From the NCBI RefSeq assembly GCF_017876435.1, contig NZ_JAGIOA010000001.1:1798001-1862000 (forward strand): 64,000 nucleotides of DNA, read 5' to 3'. The stretch comes from Microbacterium phyllosphaerae (GTDB taxonomy: Bacteria; Actinomycetota; Actinomycetes; Actinomycetales; Microbacteriaceae). The notes beneath the pieces are model-generated. The model was not told where the DNA came from. It worked only from the letters and a program-made list of their open reading frames with translations, and searched no databases. Positions within the stretch are counted from its first letter, which is position 1. Each line of letters begins with the position of its first letter. Positions 1 through 9,414 of this stretch are shown piece by piece. The translations under genes and the position numbers were made by a program.

Positions 1-777
1 GCCGCGACGTCCGACGTCGCGGCGCAAGACCTCGGGCCACGCTTCGACGTCTTGAGGCGTACGGGCGACCGTCAGCGTCGCGTCCGGGAGCAGCGTGGCG
101 AGTCGTTCCGCGGTGGACAGCGGGTGGCCCGGGTCATCCACCCACGCCAAGATCGTCGTCGGCACTCCGATTCGTGAGATGTCCTTGGCGGAGGGCAGGT
201 CGCTGAGTCCTGCGCCGCGAAGGATCGACGGCAGAAGAGCATCGGCGATGTCGGGCCAGGAATCCGGCGCGGCGACGGTGGCAGGGGGCGGTGTGGATCC
301 GCGCGTGCCCGCGAGGAATGCCTCCACACCGTCGGATTCGATGAGCGCGGCCGCGGCTCGGTAGATCGTGGCCTGATCAGTTCTGGTCTCCCATGCCGTG
401 GGCGGCACCATGAGCGTGAGGCCCGTGAAGCGATCAGGCTCGACCGATGCCGCGTGCAGGAGAGTCGCGGCTCCCATGGACGGGCCCACCCCATGCACAC
501 GTTCGCCAGGGAACCAGCGGTCGAGCACTCGCAGGAGATCGTCGGCGAGGTTCTCCCAGCGATAGTCCTCGGGGACCTTCCGACCGGTCGACCGGCCGTG
601 GCCACGTGCGTCGTACCGCAGCAGTCGAGTTCCGCTGAGTCCTCGACCGAGGTCGAGACTGAGCACCCGGTCACGGGCGCGGCTCGATGTGAGGCCGTGA
701 AGCTGGACGACCGGGTGTCCGCCTTCATCGCTCAACGCGACGGCGAGCTCGGCTCCGGGCACCTCGAAAGTGGGCAT
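1..777 (-). CDS. alpha/beta hydrolase, C-terminus cut by window edge
   Basis: An open frame runs from an ATG at 777 to the window edge, giving 259 residues without a stop. It reads as an alpha/beta-fold hydrolase: an LHG oxyanion-type turn near residue 27, a D-A-R-G-H-G-R-S strand at 57-64, and a nucleophile elbow G-P-S-M-G at 98-102 with Ser100 as the expected nucleophile. Asp214 or Asp215 is the likely acid. No obvious catalytic His follows where it is expected, although His218 sits just after the acid. Substrate unknown. It is divergent from the condensation-GNAT gene, with 84 bp between start codons, so the two probably share a control region. Confidence 0.85.
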   Translation of the reverse strand, partial: MPTFEVPGAELAVALSDEGGHPVVQLHGLTSSRARDRVLSLDLGRGLSGTRLLRYDARGHGRSTGRKVPEDYRWENLADDLLRVLDRWFPGERVHGVGPSMGAATLLHAASVEPDRFTGLTLMVPPTAWETRTDQATIYRAAAALIESDGVEAFLAGTRGSTPPPATVAAPDSWPDIADALLPSILRGAGLSDLPSAKDISRIGVPTTILAWVDDPGHPLSTAERLATLLPDATLTVARTPQDVEAWPEVLRRDVGRRG

Positions 778-861
778 CAGGCTCCTCGATCGGTGACTGA
801 CCGCGTCGGGTCGGGCAGTCGTGGAGTTTTCAGGTTATCTGGGGCCGATAAGGTACTGCCC

Positions 862-2628
862 ATGCGACTGACCAACGTCACGCACCTCCGCCTCCCGTTC
901 GGACGGCTCTGGGGGTACGACGTGAGCGCGTCTGCGCTGGGGCGGCGCCTTCCCGTCTCGTTCGATCAGCGACTCCATGTCGGGGCGGGCGACCGACCCG
1001 GCTCCTGGATGGCACTGTCGTTCCGGCTGCCCGCCGAGATTCGTCGTGAGTCGATCGCCGACGCCTGGTTGGCTGTCATCGCCCGTCACGGCACGCTGAG
1101 AACGGCATTCGCGCCCGGTGCTGATGGCGTCCCGGTGCTCCACGAGATCGAGATCGGCCCCGGAAGCTGGGTCGAGCATGAGGTGGGCCCTGGTCAGGCT
1201 GTCAATGACGCGCTGCGGGACATCCTCGATGCCGCGTGTTCGCCCTACCGGAGTCCTTCGCACCGGCTGTGCGTGTTGGAGACCGCCGCGGGGCTCACGG
1301 TCGTGATCGCGGCGGATCACGCGCACGTCGACATGTGGTCGATGCTGGTGATCGCGCGTGACCTGCTGTCCGCGCTCGATGCAGGGAAGTCGGGCGCGAA
1401 ACCGATGCCGACGCCGGCTCCGGCATTCGTCGAGCACACGCAGGCGCTGCTGGATCGGGATGCCGCTCCGGACAGCGTGCGTCAGCGATGGGAAGCGATC
1501 ATCGCCGACAGCGGTGGCGTGATGCCGCGGTTCCCGCTGTCGCTGGGTGCGCCCGAGCCACAGCCAGAGCGGGTCGAGGTGCGCGACGTGTTCGACGTCG
1601 ACGACGCCGCGGCGTTCGCTGCTCAAGCGCGTGACGACGGCGTCTCGACCCTCGCACGCGCCGTGGTCGCGATGACCGCGGTGACCCGCGAGCTGGCGGG
1701 TACCGCGCTACGAGCGGTGTTTCCGGTGCACAGCCGCTTCGAGGAGAACTGGCATGACTCGGTGGGCTGGTTCATCACCAATTCCGTCCTCGAATCGGAG
1801 CTCGCCGAACCGCACGACGCGGCGGCGGCGGTCAAGGAAGCTGTGCAACTCGGCGCCTGGCCGCTCGCAGACGTCCTGGCTCCGTGGGGCGGCATGCCCG
1901 TGGCTCCCGGGATGTTCGCGATCTCGTGGCTGGACCTGCGCAGGCTGCCCGTACGGATCGACTCCGTCGGCCTGGATGCCCAGTACGTCAGCGCCGCGAC
2001 CGACACCGACGGCGTCATGCTGTGGTTCATCCTGGACGAGTCGGGTCTGCACCTCAGATGCCGTTACCCAGACACGGCTGAGGCGCGCGTCAACGTCGGC
2101 GGATGGCTCGACCTGCTCGTCGCCCGATTGCAGGCGGACGCGCGGTCGTCCGTCCGTGGACGGCTGCAGGTGGCGGGCCGGACCTTCCGTCTCGAGCGGG
2201 CGGGCCGCGATGACATCGGGGCCATCGCAGCGCTGCTGTCGGATGACCCGTTCGGCTCGGACCGTGAAAGCGCCGAGCTCGAGCGATATGAGGCGGGCTT
2301 CAGCGCCGTCGCTCGCGACACTTCCAACTACCTCGGGGTCGTCCGAGACAGTGCCGACGACATCGTCGCCACCATGCAACTGACCGTCATCCCGGGTCTC
2401 TCGCGCGGTGGCTCGACCCGACTTCAGATCGAGGGACTGCGAGTCGCGCCAGGGAAACGGTCGCAGGGCTTGGGGGCGGCGATGCTCGAGTGGGCGCACG
2501 AGTTCGGTCGTGCACGGGGCGCGAGACTGTCGCAGGTCACGACCGATGAAGCACGGGACCGGACTCGCACCTTCTACACCCGCCTCGGATATCAGACCGC
2601 CCACGTCGGACTGAAGCGCCAGATCTAA
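862..2628 (+). CDS. condensation-like acyltransferase domain fused to GNAT N-acetyltransferase
   Basis: 588 residues. Residues about 30-430 resemble a CoA-dependent acyltransferase/NRPS condensation domain: the catalytic HxxxD motif is His153 to Asp157, and V-G-W-F-I-T-N at 301-307 matches the conserved (I/V)GxF-x-N motif of condensation domains. Residues about 440-588 form a GNAT fold with the acetyl-CoA loop near 525-540 (V-A-P-G-K-R-S-Q-G-L-G). No adenylation, carrier or thioesterase domain is nearby, so it is not part of a recognisable NRPS. The frame is open further upstream, but a TAAGGT box (849-854) lies 7 bp before the ATG at 862, and the protein similarity starts there, so a leaderless start is chosen. 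Substrates cannot be told from sequence. Confidence 0.85.
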   Translation: MRLTNVTHLRLPFGRLWGYDVSASALGRRLPVSFDQRLHVGAGDRPGSWMALSFRLPAEIRRESIADAWLAVIARHGTLRTAFAPGADGVPVLHEIEIGPGSWVEHEVGPGQAVNDALRDILDAACSPYRSPSHRLCVLETAAGLTVVIAADHAHVDMWSMLVIARDLLSALDAGKSGAKPMPTPAPAFVEHTQALLDRDAAPDSVRQRWEAIIADSGGVMPRFPLSLGAPEPQPERVEVRDVFDVDDAAAFAAQARDDGVSTLARAVVAMTAVTRELAGTALRAVFPVHSRFEENWHDSVGWFITNSVLESELAEPHDAAAAVKEAVQLGAWPLADVLAPWGGMPVAPGMFAISWLDLRRLPVRIDSVGLDAQYVSAATDTDGVMLWFILDESGLHLRCRYPDTAEARVNVGGWLDLLVARLQADARSSVRGRLQVAGRTFRLERAGRDDIGAIAALLSDDPFGSDRESAELERYEAGFSAVARDTSNYLGVVRDSADDIVATMQLTVIPGLSRGGSTRLQIEGLRVAPGKRSQGLGAAMLEWAHEFGRARGARLSQVTTDEARDRTRTFYTRLGYQTAHVGLKRQI

Positions 2629-2667
2629 CGGCGTACGCTGTGGGTGCCGCCGACCGAAGGACTCGCC

Positions 2668-2814
2668 ATGTCTGACCACAAAGAGCGCATACCCGCCCCG
2701 GACGAGCCGTCAGTCCCCGAACTCGAAGTCGACGAGACCATCGCGCCGCGACCGGAGGAGGAGATCGCCGACGCTCTGCGGGCTAAGCCCGACCTCGGTG
2801 ACCACAGCGGCTAG
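2668..2814 (+). CDS. small acidic hypothetical protein
   Basis: A 48-residue, strongly acidic protein rich in Glu, Asp and Pro, beginning M-S-D-H-K-E-R and ending G-D-H-S-G. It has no membrane segment or recognisable domain. A ribosome binding site (GAAGGA, 2656-2661) sits just upstream of the ATG, and a TACGCT -10 box at 2634-2639 suggests its own promoter with a short leader. The third-position GC bias agrees with coding. Function unknown. Confidence 0.6.
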   Translation: MSDHKERIPAPDEPSVPELEVDETIAPRPEEEIADALRAKPDLGDHSG

Positions 2815-2872
2815 ACGCCCTCGACTACGCTGGAACACGACCCCTGCACGCCGAACGAGGAGCCGCGCGCCC

Positions 2873-3433
2873 ATGACCGACACCCAGATCTTCGAGCCAG
2901 AGGGCCGCGCCATCCCCTTCGTGGATGAGGGCGACGGACCTGTCAAGCTCGTGCTGGTCCAGGAGCAGGGGCTGGCGGCCGACGTGCTCGGCGTCGCCGC
3001 GCACTACCTCGCCGAGGAGGCGGGCTTCCACGTGCTGCGCATCGGCCACCGCGGCGGGGAGGCGACCTTGGACGAGCGTGTCGCAGACGTCGTCGCCGTG
3101 ATCGACCACGTGGGCATCGAAGACACGTGGGTCGGAGGACACGGATTCGGAGGCACGATCGCTCGCGCTCTGGTCGCCGCACACACTGACCGCGCGAACG
3201 GGCTTCTGCTGCTCGGCGTCGAGGACGTCGACATGCCTGTGGCGCCCGCGATCCCGGTGCTGATCGTCCAGGGGACTGAAGACACCGACACCCCGGCGGC
3301 GAACGCCGAGGCGCTGCAGTCGACGATCCCCGACCGCTCGAGCATCAAGACGATCGCCGGCGATCACCTGTTCCCGATGCACCACCCGATCGAGACCGGT
3401 GTGATCATCGAGGAATACCTGGACTGGGACTGA
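2873..3433 (+). CDS. alpha/beta hydrolase-like protein lacking nucleophile Ser
   Basis: 186 residues from the ATG at 2873, preceded by GGAG (2858-2861) and a TACGCT -10 box at 2826-2831. The fold is that of a small alpha/beta hydrolase, with the usual strand-elbow-helix at V-G-G-H-G-F-G-G and a late D-H-L-F-P motif where the catalytic His sits. The elbow reads G-H-G-F-G, so the usual Ser nucleophile is Gly. The protein is therefore probably not a conventional serine hydrolase and may be a binding or inactive homologue. The isochorismatase-like gene starts 5 bp after its stop, so the two are probably co-transcribed. Confidence 0.8.
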   Translation: MTDTQIFEPEGRAIPFVDEGDGPVKLVLVQEQGLAADVLGVAAHYLAEEAGFHVLRIGHRGGEATLDERVADVVAVIDHVGIEDTWVGGHGFGGTIARALVAAHTDRANGLLLLGVEDVDMPVAPAIPVLIVQGTEDTDTPAANAEALQSTIPDRSSIKTIAGDHLFPMHHPIETGVIIEEYLDWD

Positions 3434-3438
3434 TCCGG

Positions 3439-3975
3439 ATGGTGTCGCCGGAGCGCACCGTCGTCCTCGCGATCGATCTGCAGGCCGGGGTGATGCCCGG
3501 ATGCTTCGACGAGAAGGGCGTGCTCGGGCGCGCCGCTGCGCTGGTCGATCGCGCTCGTGCCGCCGACGTCCCCGTGGTCTGGATCCATCACGACCCCGTC
3601 GGAGTGGGCACGCCCGAGTGGGAGCTCGCGGCGCCCTTGCTGCGTGCGGAAGGGGAGCGGCTCGTCCGCAAGGACTATCGCGACTCCTTCGCAGACACGA
3701 CCCTGCGAACGACGCTCGACGAGCTCGGCGCGACGCACCTGGTGATCACGGGGGCGCAGTCGGACTTCTGCGTGCGTACGACGATGCAGCGCGCGGCTGC
3801 TGAGGGATACGACGTCACGCTCGTGAGCGACGCGCACACCACTGTCGACACCGAATGGGACGGCGTCCCGATCTCGGGTGAGCAGATCGTCGCGCATACG
3901 AACATGTACTTCTCGGGTCTGCGGTACCCGGGTCAGCGGTTCGCGCTCGCCACGCACGATCAAGTCGCGCTCTGA
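3439..3975 (+). CDS. isochorismatase-family cysteine hydrolase
   Basis: 178 residues. The family triad is visible: Asp13 (A-I-D-L-Q), Lys78 (L-V-R-K-D-Y) and the nucleophile Cys111 (S-D-F-C-V-R-T-T), with the typical cis-peptide region before the Cys. Such enzymes hydrolyse amide or related bonds (nicotinamidases, N-carbamoylsarcosine hydrolases, isochorismatases); the exact substrate cannot be assigned. The length is normal for the family. It is cytoplasmic, with no signal peptide. It follows the degenerate alpha/beta hydrolase by 5 bp and is probably translated from the same mRNA. Confidence 0.9.
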   Translation: MVSPERTVVLAIDLQAGVMPGCFDEKGVLGRAAALVDRARAADVPVVWIHHDPVGVGTPEWELAAPLLRAEGERLVRKDYRDSFADTTLRTTLDELGATHLVITGAQSDFCVRTTMQRAAAEGYDVTLVSDAHTTVDTEWDGVPISGEQIVAHTNMYFSGLRYPGQRFALATHDQVAL

Positions 3976-4016
3976 GGGCAGGCAACTGCATGTCGCTCGC
4001 CTGACAGACTGGTCTG

Positions 4017-5681
<1,665 letters not shown>

Positions 5682-5684
5682 GGG

Positions 5685-6029
5685 TCAGCGCCCCTGGCGC
5701 TTCTTGTACGGCTTGGGCTGCCCCTTGACGATGGGCGCGCGTCCCTTGCCCTTGGACGCCTTGGCCTTGCCGCCGGCCGGAGCCACGGTCTTCGGCGCAG
5801 GCGGGGGAGCGGCAGCCACCGTGGCCTGAGCCTCGACGAGGAACAGCTCGCCGACGTTCGTCAGGCGAGGCGTGCCCTCGCGGTTGACGAGCGTGTGGCC
5901 CACCTCTTCTTCGAGCTTGTCGAGCGAGGTGTAGAGCGAGGCCAGGGGGATGCCCAGCTCTTTCGCGGCTCGCGGGAAGTGCAGCGTCTCGGCGAGGACG
6001 ACGTAGCGACGGAGCAGTGCCAACTTCAT
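5685..6029 (-). CDS. LysR-type winged HTH domain protein with basic Lys/Gly tail
   Basis: About 114 residues from the ATG at 6029; a GTG at 6056 would add nine. Residues 1-60 match the N-terminal winged helix-turn-helix of LysR regulators (L-R-R-Y-V-V-L-A-E-T, then A-A-K-E-L, then L-E-E-E-V-G-H-T-L-V-N-R). The usual 200-residue effector-binding domain is absent. Instead the protein ends in an Ala/Pro stretch and a Lys/Gly-rich basic tail (from about residue 90), which could bind nucleic acid. AGAAGGA lies upstream of the ATG and TAGGTT near 6090 may be the -10 box. The gene converges on the ABC-F gene with 3 bp between stops. Targets unknown. Confidence 0.75.
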   Translation of the reverse strand: MKLALLRRYVVLAETLHFPRAAKELGIPLASLYTSLDKLEEEVGHTLVNREGTPRLTNVGELFLVEAQATVAAAPPPAPKTVAPAGGKAKASKGKGRAPIVKGQPKPYKKRQGR

Positions 6030-6161
6030 GCGCGTGAACGGTCCTTCTCGGGCCACGACGATCGCGGCTCTGGTTCTAACCTACGCGAGCCGGATGCGCA
6101 CCCGACTCAGACGCACGGATGCCGCGGCTCGACGAGCCGCGGCATCCGGGAAGTTCTTTCG

Positions 6162-6461
6162 TCAGGCGACCTTCGGGAGCACAGCGAACGACACCGAGCC
6201 TTCGTCATCCACGCCGGCATCGAGGATCTTGTCATCGAGCGCGGCGGCTGCGGTCTCATCGAGGAAGAGACGGGTGCCCGAGACCTCGACCACCTGGTCC
6301 TCGGGCTCGGGATCGGGAGTGACGAGGACGGCGAGGCGCGCACCGCCGTCGGGCCCTGGTGCGGGCGTGGAGTGAATACGGAGCCCGGCGTCGGTGGCGT
6401 CTGTCTGACGGCTGACGAGGGTGTTCACGATTGCGGAGGCGTTATCGGTGAGGGTGAGCAC
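6162..6461 (-). CDS. HesB/IscA-like protein lacking cluster-ligand cysteines
   Basis: 99 residues from a GTG at 6461, chosen because a strong GGAAGGAGA ribosome binding site lies 5 bp upstream. The strand pattern, V-S-G-T-R-L-F-L-D-E-T segment and length resemble A-type iron-sulfur carriers (HesB/IscA/ErpA). The three cysteines that bind the cluster in that family are absent; there is no Cys at all. It therefore probably does not carry an Fe-S cluster in the usual way. Role unknown. It lies alone between the LysR-type gene and a GNAT gene on the same strand. Confidence 0.7.
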   Translation of the reverse strand: MLTLTDNASAIVNTLVSRQTDATDAGLRIHSTPAPGPDGGARLAVLVTPDPEPEDQVVEVSGTRLFLDETAAAALDDKILDAGVDDEGSVSFAVLPKVA

Positions 6462-6537
6462 GAGACTCTCCTTCCGGTTGCGGTCACGACGCGGGTGCGG
6501 CGTGTCCGGGCCACGATTCCCCACCCCGCGACGCGTT

Positions 6538-7077
6538 TCAACCCGACGCGCCCGGTTCGGAGGGGTCTCCCACCTGATGCAGAGGTTTTCTCAGGAACAC
6601 CTGCTCCGTGCCGTCGCCGTCGGGCACGCGCACCGTCTCTCGGTAGCCGCACGCCTCGTAGAGACGGATGTTCGCCTCGCTCAGGCTGCCCGTGAAGAGC
6701 TCCGCCTCCGTGGCCCTCGATGACCGCTCAGCTTCGTCGAGAAGGGTGCGACCGATGCCCTCGCCCTGCATGTCTGGGGCGATCGCGATGCGCCCGATGA
6801 GCAGCACGTCGTCGTCCTCCACGAAACGGATGGCTCCCACCAGGCGGCCGTTCATGCGTGCGGTCAGCCCGCTTCCCGCTCGCAGCTCCGCCTCGACCTC
6901 GGCAAGCGTCTGCGTCAGCGGCGGCATGTCGGCACTGCCGTAGATCTGCGCCTCCGAGACGAAGGCCGCACGCTGCAGCGTGAGCACCTCGCCGGCATCC
7001 GCTTCGGTCATCGACGCGATCGCCACGTCTGGCCCGGTGTCACCGGTCTGGTCTGAGGATGTCTCTGGTTCGATCAC
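6538..7077 (-). CDS. GNAT family N-acetyltransferase
   Basis: 179 residues from the GTG at 7077; an in-frame ATG about 22 residues in (M-T-E-A-D-A-G-E-V) is an alternative start. It has a single GNAT domain with the acetyl-CoA pyrophosphate loop I-A-P-D-M-Q-G-E-G-I-G-R-T-L-L and the late N-I-R-L-Y-E-A-C-G-Y helix typical of the family. The acceptor is unknown. It is divergent from dps, with 96 bp between the start codons, and its stop lies 76 bp before the start of the HesB-like gene on the same strand. Confidence 0.85.
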   Translation of the reverse strand: MIEPETSSDQTGDTGPDVAIASMTEADAGEVLTLQRAAFVSEAQIYGSADMPPLTQTLAEVEAELRAGSGLTARMNGRLVGAIRFVEDDDVLLIGRIAIAPDMQGEGIGRTLLDEAERSSRATEAELFTGSLSEANIRLYEACGYRETVRVPDGDGTEQVFLRKPLHQVGDPSEPGASG

Positions 7078-7173
7078 TGCGCCACCATCGGGCCTGTGTC
7101 ACAGGAGTGTCAACCCCCTCGAATCCCGGAGGATCGAGGGCTAGCGTCGCAGATCCGACACCAGGAGGACCCC

Positions 7174-7716
7174 ATGGCTGAGAACACGAAGTCGAAGACC
7201 GCGAGCACGTCCAAGCGTGGCGCGAAGACCACCAGGCGGCAGAACGCCGAGAAGGGGTTCACCGCCTCCCCGACCCTGGCCGCCAACCTGCAGGTCGTGC
7301 TCGTGGACCTGATCGAGCTGTCGCTCCAGGGCAAGCAGGCGCACTGGAACGTCGTCGGACGCAACTTCCGCGACACCCACCGACAGCTCGACGAGATCAT
7401 CGACGCGGCCCGGACCTTCAGCGACACGGTCGCCGAGCGCATGCGTGCGCTGCATGCCGTTCCCGATGGCCGTACCGACACGATCGCCGAGACGACGTCG
7501 CTTCCCGCGTTCCCGGCGGGCGAGGTGTCGACCACCGACACGATCGACCTGATCACCGCGCGACTGGATGCCGTCGTCGGCACGATCCGCGAAGTCCATG
7601 ACGCCGTCGACGAAGAGGATCCGACGTCGGCGGACATCCTGCACGCGGTCATCGAGAGTCTCGAGCAGTTCGCGTGGATGGTCAGCGCCGAGAACCGGAC
7701 CCCGGCAGGGCGCTGA
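7174..7716 (+). CDS. dps: Dps family DNA-binding ferritin-like protein
   Basis: 180 residues. After a Lys/Arg/Ser/Thr-rich N-terminal tail of about 28 residues, the ferritin-like four-helix fold begins; the Dps signature Q-A-H-W-N-V-V-G followed by F-x-x-x-H-x-x-L-D-E-I carries the intersubunit ferroxidase ligands. Dps dodecamers oxidise and store iron using peroxide and protect DNA; the basic tail probably mediates DNA binding. The ATG at 7174 has AGGAGGA just upstream, and TAGCGT at 7142-7147 is a likely -10 box giving a 20-25 nt leader. No OxyR or similar operator was recognised. Confidence 0.92.
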   Translation: MAENTKSKTASTSKRGAKTTRRQNAEKGFTASPTLAANLQVVLVDLIELSLQGKQAHWNVVGRNFRDTHRQLDEIIDAARTFSDTVAERMRALHAVPDGRTDTIAETTSLPAFPAGEVSTTDTIDLITARLDAVVGTIREVHDAVDEEDPTSADILHAVIESLEQFAWMVSAENRTPAGR

Positions 7717-7736
7717 GGATTCCTCGGCCTTTCGGT

Positions 7737-8267
7737 TCAGATCCGATCGACCGACCCGCCTCGCGCGGCCTCGCGCCGAACGAGGCGGGGGAGGACGAGC
7801 CAGAGCACGCCGACGAAGACCACTGAGGCGACGAGAGCGATGAGACCCGCGGTGCGATTCACCGTGAAATCGACGATGAGTGTCGTGACACCGATCGTGA
7901 GAGCCGAGATCGCGACAAGGTCGATGACGACGATCCGCGCAGCGACCCGCACGAGTTCTGGTTTGCGGCGACGACCGAACAGCGCCCTGTGCAGAGCCAC
8001 GGGGGCGAGGGCCAGAATCGTGGCCACTGCCGCGAGGGCCACCAGCACCACGTACACGTCTCGCTGGAACTCATCCATGTCCTCGAACCGCGGGGTGAAC
8101 GCCACGGCGAGCAGGAAGCCGGTGAGGATCTGCGTACCGGTCTGCATCACCCGCAGTTCCTGGAGAAGTTCTTCCCAGTTGCGGTCTGCGCGCTCGTTGC
8201 GCGTCTCGTCTCGTCCGTCGACCAGATCATCGCGTTCGGCGGCAGGCGGCCTGACCTCGGGTTCCAT
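7737..8267 (-). CDS. DUF6328-like four-helix membrane protein
   Basis: 176 residues from the ATG at 8267. A charged N-terminal segment of about 45 residues precedes four predicted membrane helices arranged as two pairs (about 50-70, 75-100, 120-140 and 145-165), ending in a basic tail. The order and the N-R-A-D-R-N-W-x-E-L-L-Q-E-L-R-V-x-Q-T-G-T-Q-I entry to the first helix recall the DUF6328 family of actinobacteria. Function unknown. The gene ends 20 bp after the dps stop, in convergent orientation. The ribosome binding site is weak. Confidence 0.75.
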   Translation of the reverse strand: MEPEVRPPAAERDDLVDGRDETRNERADRNWEELLQELRVMQTGTQILTGFLLAVAFTPRFEDMDEFQRDVYVVLVALAAVATILALAPVALHRALFGRRRKPELVRVAARIVVIDLVAISALTIGVTTLIVDFTVNRTAGLIALVASVVFVGVLWLVLPRLVRREAARGGSVDRI

Positions 8268-8336
8268 GGGGCCAGTCTCGCGGGGGAGGCCGGATGCTGT
8301 CCAGACTCTTGCGCGACGATCGACGAGGAGATTCGG

Positions 8337-8558
8337 ATGACGCTTCCCTCGATCCGTGAGTGATGGCCGGAGCTCTCGCTCGAAGCCCGAGTCGACGTGC
8401 TCGGCGATGCCGCACCGCATCTGACCGCAAGGGCGCGCGAGGAGATCCGGTCCATCACGGGAGCAGTCGTCGGGATGACCGAGACGCTGTCCGACGACGA
8501 CCTCGCCTTTGCGCGCTCGGAGGCACGCGCGGAGGTCGATGCGGCGGACTCCGACTGA
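8337..8558 (+). pseudogene. small gene with in-frame TGA after codon 8
   Basis: An ATG at 8337 has a well-placed GGAG (8327-8330) and opens a frame that hits TGA at 8361-8363, then continues with no further stop to TGA at 8556-8558. Read through, it gives about 73 residues. The part after the stop has clear third-position GC bias and a regular acidic, Ala-rich helical composition (e.g. L-T-A-R-A-R-E-E-I), as in a real protein. The simplest reading is a gene broken by one nonsense change; a sequencing error, or restart at the GTG at 8397, are alternatives. It is not a known selenoprotein. Function unknown. Confidence 0.4.
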
Positions 8559-8570
8559 TCGGGGCCGCGC

Positions 8571-9152
8571 TCAGCTGTCGCTCGTCGGGTTCTCTTCCCG
8601 CAGGCGCGGCTCGGTGCGGCGTTCGGGGCGGAGGCCCGCCTTGTCGGCGTAGAACGCCCGGATCCGATCCATGTCGGCGGCGACATCGCCGGTGAGGTCG
8701 AGCGTCGGCCCGAGTCCGGTCGTCATCGTCGTGCGGTCGACGAAGCCGAGGGTGACCGGCATCCCGGTCTCGCGGGCGATCCTGTAGAAGCCGGACTTCC
8801 AGTACTCGTTGCCGCCGCGGGTACCGTCGGGGGTGATCACAAGGCCGAACACGCCTCCGGATTCGACCTGGGCGACGACGTCGTTGACGACGCGGACAGG
8901 GTCTGCCCGGTCGACAGGGATGCCGCCGAGGCGGCGCATTATCGGGCCGCGCCAGCCGCGGAACAGGCTGCTCTTGCCGAGCCAGTGGACCTCGATGCGC
9001 AGGCGCCACGCGATGGCGAGCATCAGTACGAAGTCCCAGTTGGACGTGTGGGGCGCGCCGATCAGGATCGTGGGGCGAGTCGGCCGCGACTCAGCGGTGA
9101 GGGTCCAGCGGCTGAACGTCCAATACAGGCGGGCGAGGAGTCGTGTGAGCAC
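8571..9152 (-). CDS. PlsC-like acyltransferase
   Basis: 193 residues from a GTG at 9152; TACGGT lies 6 bp upstream, giving a leaderless start. It belongs to the glycerolphosphate acyltransferase superfamily: the catalytic H-x4-D motif is His35 to Asp40 (P-H-T-S-N-W-D), and P-D-G-T-R further on corresponds to the P-E-G-T-R substrate motif. It probably transfers an acyl group from acyl-CoA or acyl carrier protein to a lysophospholipid or related acceptor at the inner membrane face; the acceptor is unknown. The C-terminal 30 residues are charged and variable. Confidence 0.85.
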   Translation of the reverse strand: MLTRLLARLYWTFSRWTLTAESRPTRPTILIGAPHTSNWDFVLMLAIAWRLRIEVHWLGKSSLFRGWRGPIMRRLGGIPVDRADPVRVVNDVVAQVESGGVFGLVITPDGTRGGNEYWKSGFYRIARETGMPVTLGFVDRTTMTTGLGPTLDLTGDVAADMDRIRAFYADKAGLRPERRTEPRLREENPTSDS

Positions 9153-9245
9153 TCGTCAACCGTAGGGGAGCGCTGCTGTCCGTCTGCTGTCGATCGGCGT
9201 GTCGATTTCCGCGCCACTGGGTCGCAGCAGGCGTAGCATCTAATG

Positions 9246-9389
9246 ATGGCCACGACACAGGACTCCGCCGAGCAGGACGCGACCCCCGCGCTCCGGCCGC
9301 TACCGGACGCTCTGAACCTGCTCGAGAACGACTCCGCCGGTTACTGCAGCGGCGGCGTCTGCCACTTCCCTGCGCCCAAGACGCAGTAG
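9246..9389 (+). CDS. short peptide with C-terminal CxxxxC motif
   Basis: 47 residues (48 if the adjacent ATG at 9243 is used). An acidic, helical N-terminal part is followed by G-Y-C-S-G-G-V-C-H-F-P-A-P near the C-terminus. TAGCAT at 9234-9239 is 6 bp before the ATG at 9246, the spacing seen at many leaderless genes here, which supports both expression and the start. No signal peptide. I cannot name the family; short actinobacterial proteins with a similar C-x4-C tail exist, but their role is not known to me. It lies between a divergent PlsC-like gene and a convergent efflux gene, with no maturation enzyme next to it. Confidence 0.6.
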   Translation: MATTQDSAEQDATPALRPLPDALNLLENDSAGYCSGGVCHFPAPKTQ

Positions 9390-9397
9390 CGATCAGA

Positions 9398-9413
9398 CGC
9401 CGCCGCGGCGGCG
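9398..9413. terminator. GC-only palindrome between convergent genes
   Basis: CGCCGCCGCGGCGGCG is a perfect 16-bp palindrome lying between the short peptide gene and the convergent efflux gene. It could fold in RNA, but without a natural loop or a following U-run, so its termination role is only suggested by position. Confidence 0.3.
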
Positions 9414-9414
9414 A

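Noticed and set aside
454-861. N-terminal extension of the condensation-GNAT gene
   Set aside because: The frame is open, but it lies opposite the divergent hydrolase gene, has no domain similarity, and the promoter-like TAAGGT box sits just before 862.
8361-8363. TGA read as selenocysteine
   Set aside because: No SECIS-like hairpin was seen just downstream and the protein does not match any known selenoprotein; a nonsense change is simpler.
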